Below, in pieces: positions 17,817-26,375 of a stretch of DNA of 64,000 nt. The translations under genes were made by a program, and so were the position numbers. How positions within the stretch are numbered: position 1 is the first letter of the stretch; each line of letters starts with the position of its first letter. The notes beneath the pieces were generated by a model that was not told the DNA's origin, made no database searches, and worked only from the letters and a program-made list of their open reading frames with translations. Origin of the DNA: JAAFHB01 sp942493325 (lineage in GTDB: Bacteria; Bacteroidota; Bacteroidia; Bacteroidales; Prolixibacteraceae); the NCBI GenBank assembly GCA_942493325.1, contig OW818689.1:3534001-3598000 (forward strand), in the 5' to 3' direction.

Positions 17817-17957
17817 TTACTTTATTTTTATTTCCTGTCCATACTTTATGATTTCGCTAACAATTGGATTTGACAATTCAAATTCGCTCTCTCTAAATGG
17901 ATGAGGTTCAATCCGGCTGTCAATTTTTCTCCTTAATCTCATTAATTCCAACTGCAT
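17817..17957 (-). pseudogene. 3' remnant of an MNT-type nucleotidyltransferase gene
   Basis: A 46-codon frame whose centre reads LMRLRRKIDSRIEPHPF followed by SNPIVSEIIKYGQEI. This matches from memory the C-terminal end of small MNT/DNA-polymerase-beta-like nucleotidyltransferases of HEPN-MNT systems. The GSxxxG...DxD catalytic part is absent. The frame is open a little further upstream, across the stop of the Gp37-family gene, to about 18028 (a TAG precedes it). The gene therefore seems to have been cut by the junction that placed the Gp37-family gene beside it. Confidence 0.55.
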
Positions 17958-17977
17958 GTCTATCTTATTACTGTAAT

Positions 17978-18706
17978 CTAAATAATAAAATCGATTCCCG
18001 CTTTTGCAGCCTGCAGATGTTGATCTTTTCTATTGATGTTGAATAAGCGCCCATCTTTAGCAAGCCGGGCTCCCGTTTGCTTGAAATGAAATGGTACCTT
18101 CTTTTCGATGCATTGGTTACGGATATCAATCACCCAATCATAATTACATATTCGGGCATCCTTACCCGACTCACCACCCACAATCACGCCTTCAATGGAG
18201 GTGAGCAGCCATTGTGAAAGATTAATCTGCCCCAGCAAAGGCTCGCAAATGATCGCTTTATGCCGGAGAGGCAGTCCAAGAAGGATGGGCAGTCGATAAT
18301 CAGCCATCTCCTGGTTTTCGCAGGTTGAACAAATTGTCACATTATTGTAACCATCGCCCCAATCCTGCGGAAGACTGACCTTAAACCGGTCGATGCGTTT
18401 TGTAATAATAAAAAAATGCAGATCGCTTCGATACCGTATCATTTGCCACACTTCAATGCGCCAGTTATCGGCTTCCTCAAGGAAAAAGTCTGAGGTAAAA
18501 CAGGTATATACCGTTTCACCTGCCGCGAGCTTGTATTTACCGTCGCGCGTTTTCTTCAACGGTAAATTAAAAGCTGCCGTTTTTGTTATTGCCGAAGCAT
18601 CCCTGTCGTATTTGGCATCAATACGGTATACATAGCAATTCTGACAGCCGGTACTTATCTTATGACAACCATGCCATGGATTCCATTGTGCCATTTGGTA
18701 AGCCAT
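17978..18706 (-). CDS. Phage Gp37/Gp68-family protein (DUF5131), putative iron-sulfur enzyme
   Basis: A 242-residue protein with the family opening WNPWHGCHKISTGCQNCYVY. Its three cysteines are spaced Cx6Cx2C, a variant of a radical-SAM cluster motif. Later segments TCFTSDFFLEEAD, FIITKRIDRF, SIEGVIVGGESGKDARICNYDW and PFHFKQTGARL are typical of the Gp37/Gp68 family found in phages, plasmids and islets. The biochemical role is not established; a radical-SAM-like activity is inferred only from the cysteines. It lies inside the direct-repeat-bounded islet. Confidence 0.85.
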   Translation of the reverse strand: MAYQMAQWNPWHGCHKISTGCQNCYVYRIDAKYDRDASAITKTAAFNLPLKKTRDGKYKLAAGETVYTCFTSDFFLEEADNWRIEVWQMIRYRSDLHFFIITKRIDRFKVSLPQDWGDGYNNVTICSTCENQEMADYRLPILLGLPLRHKAIICEPLLGQINLSQWLLTSIEGVIVGGESGKDARICNYDWVIDIRNQCIEKKVPFHFKQTGARLAKDGRLFNINRKDQHLQAAKAGIDFII

Positions 18707-18821
18707 TAAAATTATTCAGAAACGCTAACTGCGCTGATAAAACAGGTAGATCCAATAATCATAAGAAGCGATATAAAAACCAGAGAAAATATTTTTACAT
18801 ATTTGATAGAGATTCTCTTGC

Positions 18822-18880
18822 GTAGTTTATCCTGAAATATCCCCTCCATAAATCCTAAATCTTAAATCCTAAATCCTAAA
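18822..18880. repeat. Right copy of the direct repeat bounding the islet
   Basis: Counterpart of 17214-17270, ending in four near-perfect aaatcct(a) words. Together the copies bracket about 1.55 kb. Confidence 0.55.
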
Positions 18881-18884
18881 TCAA

Positions 18885-19892
18885 TTAGTTTTTAATTGAT
18901 TTGTTTTTAAAGCTCGAAATATCAATGAGCCCCTGCGTATCGTCATCAAAGCTGATCACCACGCTATCACCGGCAAACGTAACGGGAAGTTCGTTCGATA
19001 TCTGTGATGAACCGATAAAAATATTGTCCTTGCCCTCTACCGTGAAATAATAAAAACTATTCCCACTTTTGATATCCGAATTAATGCGTACCACAACCGA
19101 ATTAAGTACCAGTTTTTTCGTAGTACTTTTGGGATTAATTTTGTTTCCGGCCATATTATAGGCATTTTTATAGGCCATTAATGTCTCTGTGAGTGTATTG
19201 CCGACCCCTACAATCGTATAATCTTCAATGGCAACCATCGCAAACATCTTCACAAGGCCGCCATCATCTTTTAATGTCATCATATAGGTTGGTATATTGT
19301 TGATGTTATAGGGAATCGGCTGTGAAGTGGAAAATCGTTTTTCCTGTACTTTCCCGCGTGCTGACTTTTGCGCTGCATATTCGGTCGCACCACTCTGTTT
19401 GTACCATACCGTCTTTTTTGTGCGGGTATCGACCAGCACAAATCCCACAGTGGCTTCGTCGGCACCTACCGAAGTGAGCCCTGTATACCAGTACGATTTA
19501 TTATCCTCTCCATACACCAGGGTCACCCCCTGCGTGATCTGCAATTTATTTTCGTTCGAGAAATTCCAATACCCTTTCACATACTCGCCCCAGTCACTGA
19601 GCTGATTTTCGATAAAACTTTCAGGCTGAATACGGTCAATCCAGGCCGGAGCGTTGGTGATCCCATATTCGTTACACTTACCCGTTTCTGTATTCACCAC
19701 TACCACCCCAACAGCATCCCCGCCATAAAATCCTATTGTCTTTTTATATTTCGTAATCACCCAGTATGGGATCCCTTCATCATCAATTTCAAAGCTGTAA
19801 TCTGTCAATCCGACATTATAAAAACCACACAGGTAAAGATGGCGTTCCAGAAAGTCATTAAAATAACCTTCGGACTGATACTTAATCAGCAC
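18885..19892 (-). CDS. C-terminal part of a frameshifted 547-residue membrane-anchored protein
   Basis: 335 residues from the GTG at 19892, although the true protein almost certainly begins at 20527. It is soluble, beta-rich and ordered: YSFEIDDEGIPYWVITKYKK, VGVVVVNTETGKCNEY, WGEYVKGYWNFSNENK, and a final small beta domain (residues ~255-330) with an OB-like look. It is in the -1 frame relative to the upstream half and overlaps it by 7 bases. Joining at the A-run restores DGKKVLIKYQ without gap or insertion. The family is recognisable as conserved but of unknown function. Confidence 0.7.
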   Translation of the reverse strand: MLIKYQSEGYFNDFLERHLYLCGFYNVGLTDYSFEIDDEGIPYWVITKYKKTIGFYGGDAVGVVVVNTETGKCNEYGITNAPAWIDRIQPESFIENQLSDWGEYVKGYWNFSNENKLQITQGVTLVYGEDNKSYWYTGLTSVGADEATVGFVLVDTRTKKTVWYKQSGATEYAAQKSARGKVQEKRFSTSQPIPYNINNIPTYMMTLKDDGGLVKMFAMVAIEDYTIVGVGNTLTETLMAYKNAYNMAGNKINPKSTTKKLVLNSVVVRINSDIKSGNSFYYFTVEGKDNIFIGSSQISNELPVTFAGDSVVISFDDDTQGLIDISSFKNKSIKN

Positions 19893-20527
19893 TTTTTCCC
19901 GTCAATATCCTGGACCAGTTTCACATCGCGTTCGTTCGAGGCATTCACCATCACATAACCATTTGTCCCTTCAGTGTTCTTGTTCCATTTGAAAAATCCC
20001 GAATGCAACAGTGGTGCAACCCAGTAAAGATCATTCTTTACCTTTTGAATATTGAATGTACCAAGACGCACCTGGCTTCCAAGCGCAGGTTGAGCTCCCA
20101 GGACTTTATCACCTAAGATATTGGCCAGCGACTGATCGACGACCCTCACCTTTGCCATCGAAATAGGAGCCATATGTGTCGATAAGTTCTGCCCGATCTC
20201 AACCGTACCAATTAAATTGCGGTAAGCCGAAGTTCGCAGCAATGGCCACGATGTTACTATAGGCAAAACAGTTATATAGAGGAACAGTATTATCAAAATA
20301 ACGACGGGCACCTTAATATTCCCAAGCGGTTTAAACTGGTAGGTCTGGACACCTGCATTATACTTGGGAGAAACCTTAATATTTAATACAATGAACAATA
20401 AAGTCAGAGCGGCAATCATTGCTGGCAATCCCCAGAACCCATATGCAATCACAGGCATACCCGTATAGAGTATTAACACCGCACTAAGGACCAGGATGAT
20501 CAGGCTATACATTTTTTTCATCTTCAA
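19886..20527 (-). CDS. N-terminal part of the same frameshifted membrane protein
   Basis: 213 residues. Three hydrophobic helices (about residues 7-25, 28-49 and 73-92) anchor the protein. From residue 100 the chain is soluble (TVEIGQNLSTHMAPISMAKV, LGAQPALGSQVRLGTFNIQK), probably extracytoplasmic. Translation in this frame ends DGKKC-stop at a run of five A (complement of 19893-19897). One more A, or a -1 slip on gAAAAAG, leads straight into the downstream frame. The two halves are best treated as one gene (18885-20527). Confidence 0.7.
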   Translation of the reverse strand: MKMKKMYSLIILVLSAVLILYTGMPVIAYGFWGLPAMIAALTLLFIVLNIKVSPKYNAGVQTYQFKPLGNIKVPVVILIILFLYITVLPIVTSWPLLRTSAYRNLIGTVEIGQNLSTHMAPISMAKVRVVDQSLANILGDKVLGAQPALGSQVRLGTFNIQKVKNDLYWVAPLLHSGFFKWNKNTEGTNGYVMVNASNERDVKLVQDIDGKKC

Positions 20528-20691
20528 AGATTATAAGGGAATGATTCAATTTTATGTTAGTTGACACAACAAATGTAATGCATTTAAGAGGGTTTAGACA
20601 AGCTTTTTCAATGATTAATGAGAAGGATCGGCAGCATTACACTGCGACCTCCGGACCATTCAACCAAACATGAAAGAAGGATATAAAATTT

Positions 20692-21594
20692 TCAAGTGTC
20701 ATTTGACCCGGACTCCTGGTCCCTGCCGTCACTATTTCGGGCTTTTACGTGATGGACAACCCGTTGCGGGAAAGGAATTTCTATACCTTCCTTGTGAAAG
20801 GTTATAAAAATACGTTTGCGCAACTCCCCGGTCAGTTCCCATTGTTTAATCGGTTGTGTATCCCCGACTATTTTGATAATTATAGCAGAATCTGCAAAGT
20901 CATCTATACGCAGGAATTTCGGTGGTGTAAGGATGAATTCTTTCCAAAGCGGATCAGCATATAACTCACTGCCTATGCGGTTTACGACATCAATCACCTG
21001 TTCCATATCCGAACCATATCCAACGCCGATATTTAAATTAATGCGCGAAAAATCTTTCGACATATTGGAGACCTTTTTAATCTCACCATGCGGAATATGG
21101 TGAACTGTGCCGTCCATATCTCTGAGAGTGGTCATTCTCAGGGTAATGTCCTCAACCAATCCGCTTGCCCCGGCTATTTCGACTACATCACCAATACGGT
21201 ATTGATTTTCAAGTAAAATGAAGAGTCCTGAAATAAGATCACGGATCAGGTATTGACCTCCGAATCCAAAGGCCAGTCCAACAATTCCAGCCGCTGCCAG
21301 AATTGGTCCGATCTTCATTCCTACTTCTTCAAGAATCATTAGGACAGCAATGATAAAAATTGTAATGCGCAAGGTAACAGAAAAAATATGAATCAGTGTA
21401 TCCTCCCGTTTCCTTTCCGCCTCCCGTGATGAAAATTTATCCGGTGTAACCGCTATCCGGACAGCTTTTTCAACGAATTTACCCGATAATTTGGCCAGGA
21501 GAAACGCCACAGGTATGATGATCACAATTTTAACTCCATGTGTCAGGAGCCATGGAATTATTAATTCGCTAAAGTCTGCAATCTGTTCGCTCAT
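20692..21594 (-). CDS. Small-conductance mechanosensitive channel (MscS family)
   Basis: A 300-residue inner-membrane channel that opens under membrane tension to release solutes. There are three transmembrane helices (near 15-35, 65-90 and 95-120). The pore-lining helix AAAGIVGLAFGFGGQYLIRD and the following ISGLFILLENQYRIGDVVEI and THRM/LRDMDGTVHHIPHGEI motifs are the MscS hallmark. The C-terminal cytoplasmic cage is present. Leftward, 32 bases after the next upstream membrane gene, so likely co-transcribed. Confidence 0.93.
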   Translation of the reverse strand: MSEQIADFSELIIPWLLTHGVKIVIIIPVAFLLAKLSGKFVEKAVRIAVTPDKFSSREAERKREDTLIHIFSVTLRITIFIIAVLMILEEVGMKIGPILAAAGIVGLAFGFGGQYLIRDLISGLFILLENQYRIGDVVEIAGASGLVEDITLRMTTLRDMDGTVHHIPHGEIKKVSNMSKDFSRINLNIGVGYGSDMEQVIDVVNRIGSELYADPLWKEFILTPPKFLRIDDFADSAIIIKIVGDTQPIKQWELTGELRKRIFITFHKEGIEIPFPQRVVHHVKARNSDGRDQESGSNDT

Positions 21595-21626
21595 CGTTAA
21601 GTTTTTCGTGTCACTAAAATAAGAAC

Positions 21627-22898
21627 TTATTTAAATCCAAATACAAATGGCAGTATAAATATCACGAAAATGGTCCAGCCGAAATATACCGTAAGGTACT
21701 TTGCAACAACTGCCTCCACTGCCCCGAGCGGTTTATGCCTGAAATACGACTCGTATAAGCTTCTTGCAATTAGTACCAGATTAATAAAAATCAGGATATT
21801 CGAAACCAGTACAACAGTCCGGTTGGGCGTAAAACCACCGGACACCCGGGATATTATTGCATACAAAGCAATCGAATCGATCACAATAGCCAATACAGCA
21901 AGAAATAGCAGGATCAACACATTCAGATTTTTTACTTTTTCTCTTTCAAGTTCCGAGACTAAAAATACAATTATTGCCATTACAGCCAAAAGCATAACAT
22001 TAAAGAGAATTAATAAATCCCTGTCTTCCAAAACCTTAACTTCCGTAAAGATCAGTGAAATTAAATATGCCGCAAGTGTGATCAAGACAAGTGGTGTAAA
22101 AACTCTCGCGATGACGGGTGCAATTTTGCTGGTTATGTTGGGAATCAAACGGATCAGGTAATACGAAACAATGGGAGCCGCAACTCCACCAAATACCACT
22201 ACATATTCGAGGTAGAATTTCGCAATATCTATCTTAATTACCTCAAAAAGTCCAAGGGTTAAACCAGTCATAATACCACCAGCGATAAGTATTAACCCGG
22301 TCATAATTAAAAGCTCCCCGTTAAATCGTATAAATTCAATGCGCTTACCCGTATTTTTATAATCGAATGAGATAAACGACAATCCAAACATTCCCCATAA
22401 AAATAAGGGGACATGAATAAATGTAAGGGTGATTGAATCACTTTTATTAGTGGGCAATTTATTTACAAACAACACCAATACCAACAGTGTTAATCCGTAA
22501 ATCAGAATTCTCTTTTGATCAAAAATTCTGTTTTGCCAGAATGTATACACAATAATTCCATTAAATACGATTATGGCAAGGTCTCTCGGGTAAAAGAAAG
22601 CTTCGGATATGGTAAACAGCTCAGGAAGCTTCACCAGGAACCCTGTAAATAATGAGAGGATAATCACTACCAATAAATCCAACATCAGGAATCCCTTAAA
22701 TTCAGTTCCGGTTTCAGGAGCCAGGCGGATCTTCCAAAACCGCAGCAATTCTGAATCATCAACAGGAATATCAAAAAATGACCGTGCAAATTCCTGCTTA
22801 TTCTCGCGGTACAAATTTTCGAGCATTTCAGGATTGTGCAGATTCTCAAGTATCCGGTTTTTCATCTGGTTGAATATATAATTGTTAGGACGTTTCAA
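21627..22898 (-). CDS. Multi-span membrane protein (DUF4153-like)
   Basis: A 423-residue polytopic protein with about ten to eleven hydrophobic helices after a ~70-residue soluble N-terminus (MLENLYRENKQEFARSFF). The general look (paired helices, GGVAAPIVSYYLIRLIPN, a final FGWTIFVIFILPFVFGFK) resembles DUF4153-type proteins of Bacteroidota. An ATG at 22865 is an alternative start. No catalytic motif is evident. Precedes the mechanosensitive channel gene. Confidence 0.65.
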   Translation of the reverse strand: MKRPNNYIFNQMKNRILENLHNPEMLENLYRENKQEFARSFFDIPVDDSELLRFWKIRLAPETGTEFKGFLMLDLLVVIILSLFTGFLVKLPELFTISEAFFYPRDLAIIVFNGIIVYTFWQNRIFDQKRILIYGLTLLVLVLFVNKLPTNKSDSITLTFIHVPLFLWGMFGLSFISFDYKNTGKRIEFIRFNGELLIMTGLILIAGGIMTGLTLGLFEVIKIDIAKFYLEYVVVFGGVAAPIVSYYLIRLIPNITSKIAPVIARVFTPLVLITLAAYLISLIFTEVKVLEDRDLLILFNVMLLAVMAIIVFLVSELEREKVKNLNVLILLFLAVLAIVIDSIALYAIISRVSGGFTPNRTVVLVSNILIFINLVLIARSLYESYFRHKPLGAVEAVVAKYLTVYFGWTIFVIFILPFVFGFK

Positions 22899-23094
22899 CT
22901 ATTTTTCAGGTAATGATTAACAGCTTCCGGATAAAAGTAGCAATTATTGGGGTAAGGACATAAAAAACGGGAATGTAAATGAGATACTACAAATATAATC
23001 ATTAGTAAAAATCGTTTATCCGCCATATCGGACCGTTCATCTACTTTTTTGGCCCATTCACCGACATTTATTTTAATCAGAAAACTGAATGAAA

Positions 23095-23102
23095 TACTTT
23101 TG
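23095..23102 (+). promoter_or_regulatory. Candidate -7 promoter element of the efflux operon
   Basis: TACTTTTG matches TAnnTTTG exactly, with a T-rich imperfect -33 region (TTTT at 23071-23074) 20 bases upstream. It lies about 95 bases before the regulator start. Confidence 0.4.
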
Positions 23103-23130
23103 AAATAAACTTAAGACACATTTAACATTG

Positions 23131-23158
23131 GGAAACGATTTTCGTATCAAATGTTTCC
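23131..23158. promoter_or_regulatory. Inverted repeat, candidate TetR operator
   Basis: ggaaac-g-attt pairs with aaat-gtttcc (28 bp overall, one bulged base). It lies between the candidate promoter and the start of the TetR-type regulator, where an autoregulatory operator is expected. Confidence 0.35.
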
Positions 23159-23196
23159 TTTCTTTGCCATTCGAAAAAAAGGAAAACGATTATTAC

Positions 23197-23853
23197 ATGG
23201 AGGATCAATTAAACATTCATGCTGAGCAGTTTAAACCGATGCTGGAACAAATTAAGGAATTGTTCTTCGAATTTGGCATTAAGAATCTCAACATGGACGA
23301 TATCAGCCGCAAGCTCGGCATATCGAAAAAAACGTTGTACCGGTTTGTCAAAAGTAAAGAAGATCTGATTGAACAGTTGTTTTACTACGAGCAGCAAAAA
23401 TGGGTGGAAGTATCAACACGTATTGCGAATGAGAAAGTTAATGCAATTGAGAAGCTTTTTAATGTGAGTCTTATGGTTTATGAGGAGATGAAACGCTTTA
23501 ATCCGATGCTCATGTTTGAACTCCGCAAATACTACGAACAACTTTTCAACTTATATCATTCACAAAAACTGGCCCATGTTTCGGAACTTATGCACCGGAA
23601 TCTCGAACAGGGAATCGCGGAGGGGTTATACAGGCAGGATGTGAATCAGGATGCGGTTGTGGCGATTTACATGAATCACCTCGTCGAGATGCACAATTCG
23701 GAACTCTGCAAAATTGCAGCAGTTACCTTTGATGAGCTATTCAGAATCATGTTTGAAAACCATATACGCGCAATTTCAACCCCTGACGGAGTGGCCTATT
23801 TCGAGAACAGGAAAAAAGAAATATCAGAATACTTAAGCAATAATAATAACTAA
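23197..23853 (+). CDS. TetR/AcrR-family transcriptional regulator of the efflux operon
   Basis: A 218-residue regulator from the ATG at 23197. An ATG at 23128 would add 23 residues with no family match and would lie over the candidate operator. The N-terminal helix-turn-helix is clear: FFEFGIKNLNMDDISRKLGI then SKKTLYRFVKSKEDLIEQLF. The all-helical C-terminal part should bind an inducer and dimerise. It sits 15 bases before the TolC gene and is likely co-transcribed with, and a repressor of, the tripartite pump. Confidence 0.9.
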   Translation: MEDQLNIHAEQFKPMLEQIKELFFEFGIKNLNMDDISRKLGISKKTLYRFVKSKEDLIEQLFYYEQQKWVEVSTRIANEKVNAIEKLFNVSLMVYEEMKRFNPMLMFELRKYYEQLFNLYHSQKLAHVSELMHRNLEQGIAEGLYRQDVNQDAVVAIYMNHLVEMHNSELCKIAAVTFDELFRIMFENHIRAISTPDGVAYFENRKKEISEYLSNNNN

Positions 23854-23868
23854 TAAAGAAGGAAAAAC

Positions 23869-25230
23869 ATGTTGTCAAGAAAATGTCAGATTATCTTGCT
23901 GATCGTTCTCTCGTTTGGAGGAGTTAAGATGAGCACAGCCCAGGATACTCTCCGCCTCTCACTGAACGACGCACTCAGAATGGCGCAGCAAAACAACCTC
24001 AATATTAAGAACTCGCAGCTCGATCTGAAAATAGCCCAAAAGAAAATATGGGAAACAATAGCGATCGGTTTACCACATATCGACGGAACGGCCAAATACC
24101 AGTTTACTCCGACTGTTCCTACCTTGCCCGCAGAGTTTTTTCCAACAGACTCTATTAATTCTAATCCGAATACCGGAGAGGGTGATGTAATTGAACTTGG
24201 GGTAAAACAAAATATCGTTTACGATCTTACCGTATCGCAGCTTATTTTTAATGGCGCCTACCTGGTCGGCCTAAAAGCATCAAAGGCGTATTATAAGCTG
24301 TCGGAAGTATCGTACGAAAAATCAATGCTCGAGATCAACGAGTCAGTTACCAATACCTATAACATGATTCTTGTTGGCGAGGAAAGCCGGAAAATTCTGG
24401 ATTCCAATTTGGTAAATGTCAATAAGACATTATTTGAAATCGGGGAGATGTACAAGCAGGGGTTTGTCGAAAAGACCGATGCCGATCAGCTTGAGATTAC
24501 GGCAAATACCCTCAAAAACGCGATATCGCAGGTTGAAAATAACCTTGTGATGGCCAAAAGCCTTTTGAACATACACATGGGTATTGCAGAAAATACAAAA
24601 GTTGCCCTTATCGATCAGCTGGGACTGGATGATGCCCGGATCGTCAGCCTTTCGGCATTGGCTACTGAAACCTTTATAGTGGAGAAAAATGTTGATTTCA
24701 AATTGCTGACCACGCAGGAACTGCTCGCTAAATATGATTATAAAAGGGAGATGACCAATTCACTACCCTCAATTGCCGCCTTTTATAATCACCAGGAAAA
24801 ATGGAAAAGCCCTGCCTTTGATTTCGCACCCAAGGATGTATTCGGGATCAATCTAAGCCTGCCCATTTTCAGCAGCGGACAAAGAAGTGCACTGGTCTCA
24901 CAGAAAAAAATGGCACTTGAAAAGGCCACAAACAATAAACTCTATGTGGGGAACACCTTGCTGATGCAATCAACCCAATATAAGAATGACCTGCGGACAA
25001 AGCTCGAAAAGTTTCAGATCCAGAAAAAAAGCCGGGAGTTGGCAGACGTCATTTACCAGCGGACACTCGAAAAATACAAACAGGGCATCTCCACAAGTAT
25101 GGAACTGATGACCATCCAGAATCAATATCTCAACAGCCTTACAGATTATTATCAAGGCATTTATGATGTAGTCGGGGCCAAATCAAAATTAGAAAAATTA
25201 TATAATATCAATCAGGAACTCTCAAAATAA
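23869..25230 (+). CDS. TolC-family outer-membrane efflux channel
   Basis: 453 residues with a signal peptide (cleaved near MSTAQ) and the duplicated helical-hairpin pattern of outer-membrane efflux proteins: LSLNDALRMAQQNNLNIKNS at the first repeat, and SNLNVTE-like YQRTLEKYKQGISTSMELMT and NQYLNSLTDYYQGIYD at the second. It forms the trimeric channel of the pump encoded by the next two genes (9-base gap to the adaptor). Confidence 0.93.
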   Translation: MLSRKCQIILLIVLSFGGVKMSTAQDTLRLSLNDALRMAQQNNLNIKNSQLDLKIAQKKIWETIAIGLPHIDGTAKYQFTPTVPTLPAEFFPTDSINSNPNTGEGDVIELGVKQNIVYDLTVSQLIFNGAYLVGLKASKAYYKLSEVSYEKSMLEINESVTNTYNMILVGEESRKILDSNLVNVNKTLFEIGEMYKQGFVEKTDADQLEITANTLKNAISQVENNLVMAKSLLNIHMGIAENTKVALIDQLGLDDARIVSLSALATETFIVEKNVDFKLLTTQELLAKYDYKREMTNSLPSIAAFYNHQEKWKSPAFDFAPKDVFGINLSLPIFSSGQRSALVSQKKMALEKATNNKLYVGNTLLMQSTQYKNDLRTKLEKFQIQKKSRELADVIYQRTLEKYKQGISTSMELMTIQNQYLNSLTDYYQGIYDVVGAKSKLEKLYNINQELSK

Positions 25231-25238
25231 CCATTTAT

Positions 25239-26357
25239 ATGAAAAACATTTTTTATACATTGGCCGTCACAGCCATATTAGTTTCATGCAGCAGTACCAC
25301 GGACAAAAATGCAGAACTGGAAAAATTAAAAATTCAGCACGATGAGATAGCCACTAAAATAGCTCAGCTCGAGGCAGAGATCTATCCGCAAGGTACCGAT
25401 ACGGCTGCTAAATCAGTGACTGTAAAAGTTGAACCTGTTACCGGGTGCGTGTTTACCCATTATGTCGAGGTTCAGGGAATAGTGGATGGTGATCAGAATG
25501 TCGCCGTTAGTCCGCAGACTCCGGGAATTGTTACCGCAGTTTATGTTTCCGAAGGTTCAAATGTTAAAAAAGGACAGGTAATGGCAGAACTGGATGCAGT
25601 GGTGCTTAAGCAATCACTCGATGAATTGAAAACGCAGTCCAGCCTCGTAAGCAGCCTTTTCGAAAAGCAAAAAGCGCTTTGGGAGAAGAATATCGGCAGC
25701 GAAGTGCAGTATCTTCAGGCAAAAACCAATAAGGAGGCGCTCGAAATGAAAATAAAAACGCTTCAGGGTCAGATTGACATGGCCAGAATTATATCTCCAA
25801 TCAACGGAACAGTCGAAAGTGTGCCGTTAAAAGTTGGTCAGATGGCTTCGCCGGGAATGCCCACCTCTGCCATCAGGGTAATCAATATGAACTCGGTAAA
25901 GATTAAGGCCGACGTGTCAGAAAATTTTGCTGCAAAAATCCAGAAAGGGAATGATGTACTGATCCGTTTTCCCGACCTTGGAAAAGAGATAGAATCAAAA
26001 CTAAGTTTTACCAGCCGTTATATCGATCCTTCAAATAGAACCTTCCAGGTTGAATGTAAGATTCAGACGGGCGAAATTCCTTTACGGGCCAATATGATCG
26101 CCTATGTAAAAATCAAAGACTACATCAATGAGCAGGCGATCTGCCTGCCGGTGAATTATATCCAGTCCAACAGGGAAGGGAAATTCGTGTTCGTAGCCGT
26201 TCCGAAAGACAATAAGTGGATGGCAACCCGTCGTCCGGTAAAGACCGGCATGGACTACAACGGAGTGGCCGAAATCCTTGAAGGGCTTTCAGAAGGCGAT
26301 AAAGTGATCTCTTCGGGCTACCAGAATATTAATGAAGGCTCTTTGATCACTTATTAA
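25239..26357 (+). CDS. RND efflux periplasmic adaptor (membrane fusion) lipoprotein
   Basis: 372 residues with a lipoprotein signal (VTAILVSCSSTT). A short coiled coil (KNAELEKLKIQHDEIATKIA) precedes the usual adaptor order: a lipoyl-like half (GIVTAVYVSEGSNVKKGQV), a helical hairpin (~115-165), the second lipoyl half (ISPINGTVESVPLKVGQMAS), a beta barrel and a membrane-proximal domain (KTGMDYNGVAEILEGLSEGD). It links the RND pump to TolC. The N-terminal coiled coil before the lipoyl domain is common in Bacteroidota adaptors. Confidence 0.93.
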   Translation: MKNIFYTLAVTAILVSCSSTTDKNAELEKLKIQHDEIATKIAQLEAEIYPQGTDTAAKSVTVKVEPVTGCVFTHYVEVQGIVDGDQNVAVSPQTPGIVTAVYVSEGSNVKKGQVMAELDAVVLKQSLDELKTQSSLVSSLFEKQKALWEKNIGSEVQYLQAKTNKEALEMKIKTLQGQIDMARIISPINGTVESVPLKVGQMASPGMPTSAIRVINMNSVKIKADVSENFAAKIQKGNDVLIRFPDLGKEIESKLSFTSRYIDPSNRTFQVECKIQTGEIPLRANMIAYVKIKDYINEQAICLPVNYIQSNREGKFVFVAVPKDNKWMATRRPVKTGMDYNGVAEILEGLSEGDKVISSGYQNINEGSLITY

Positions 26358-26375
26358 TCCTAACAACTTCAATTT

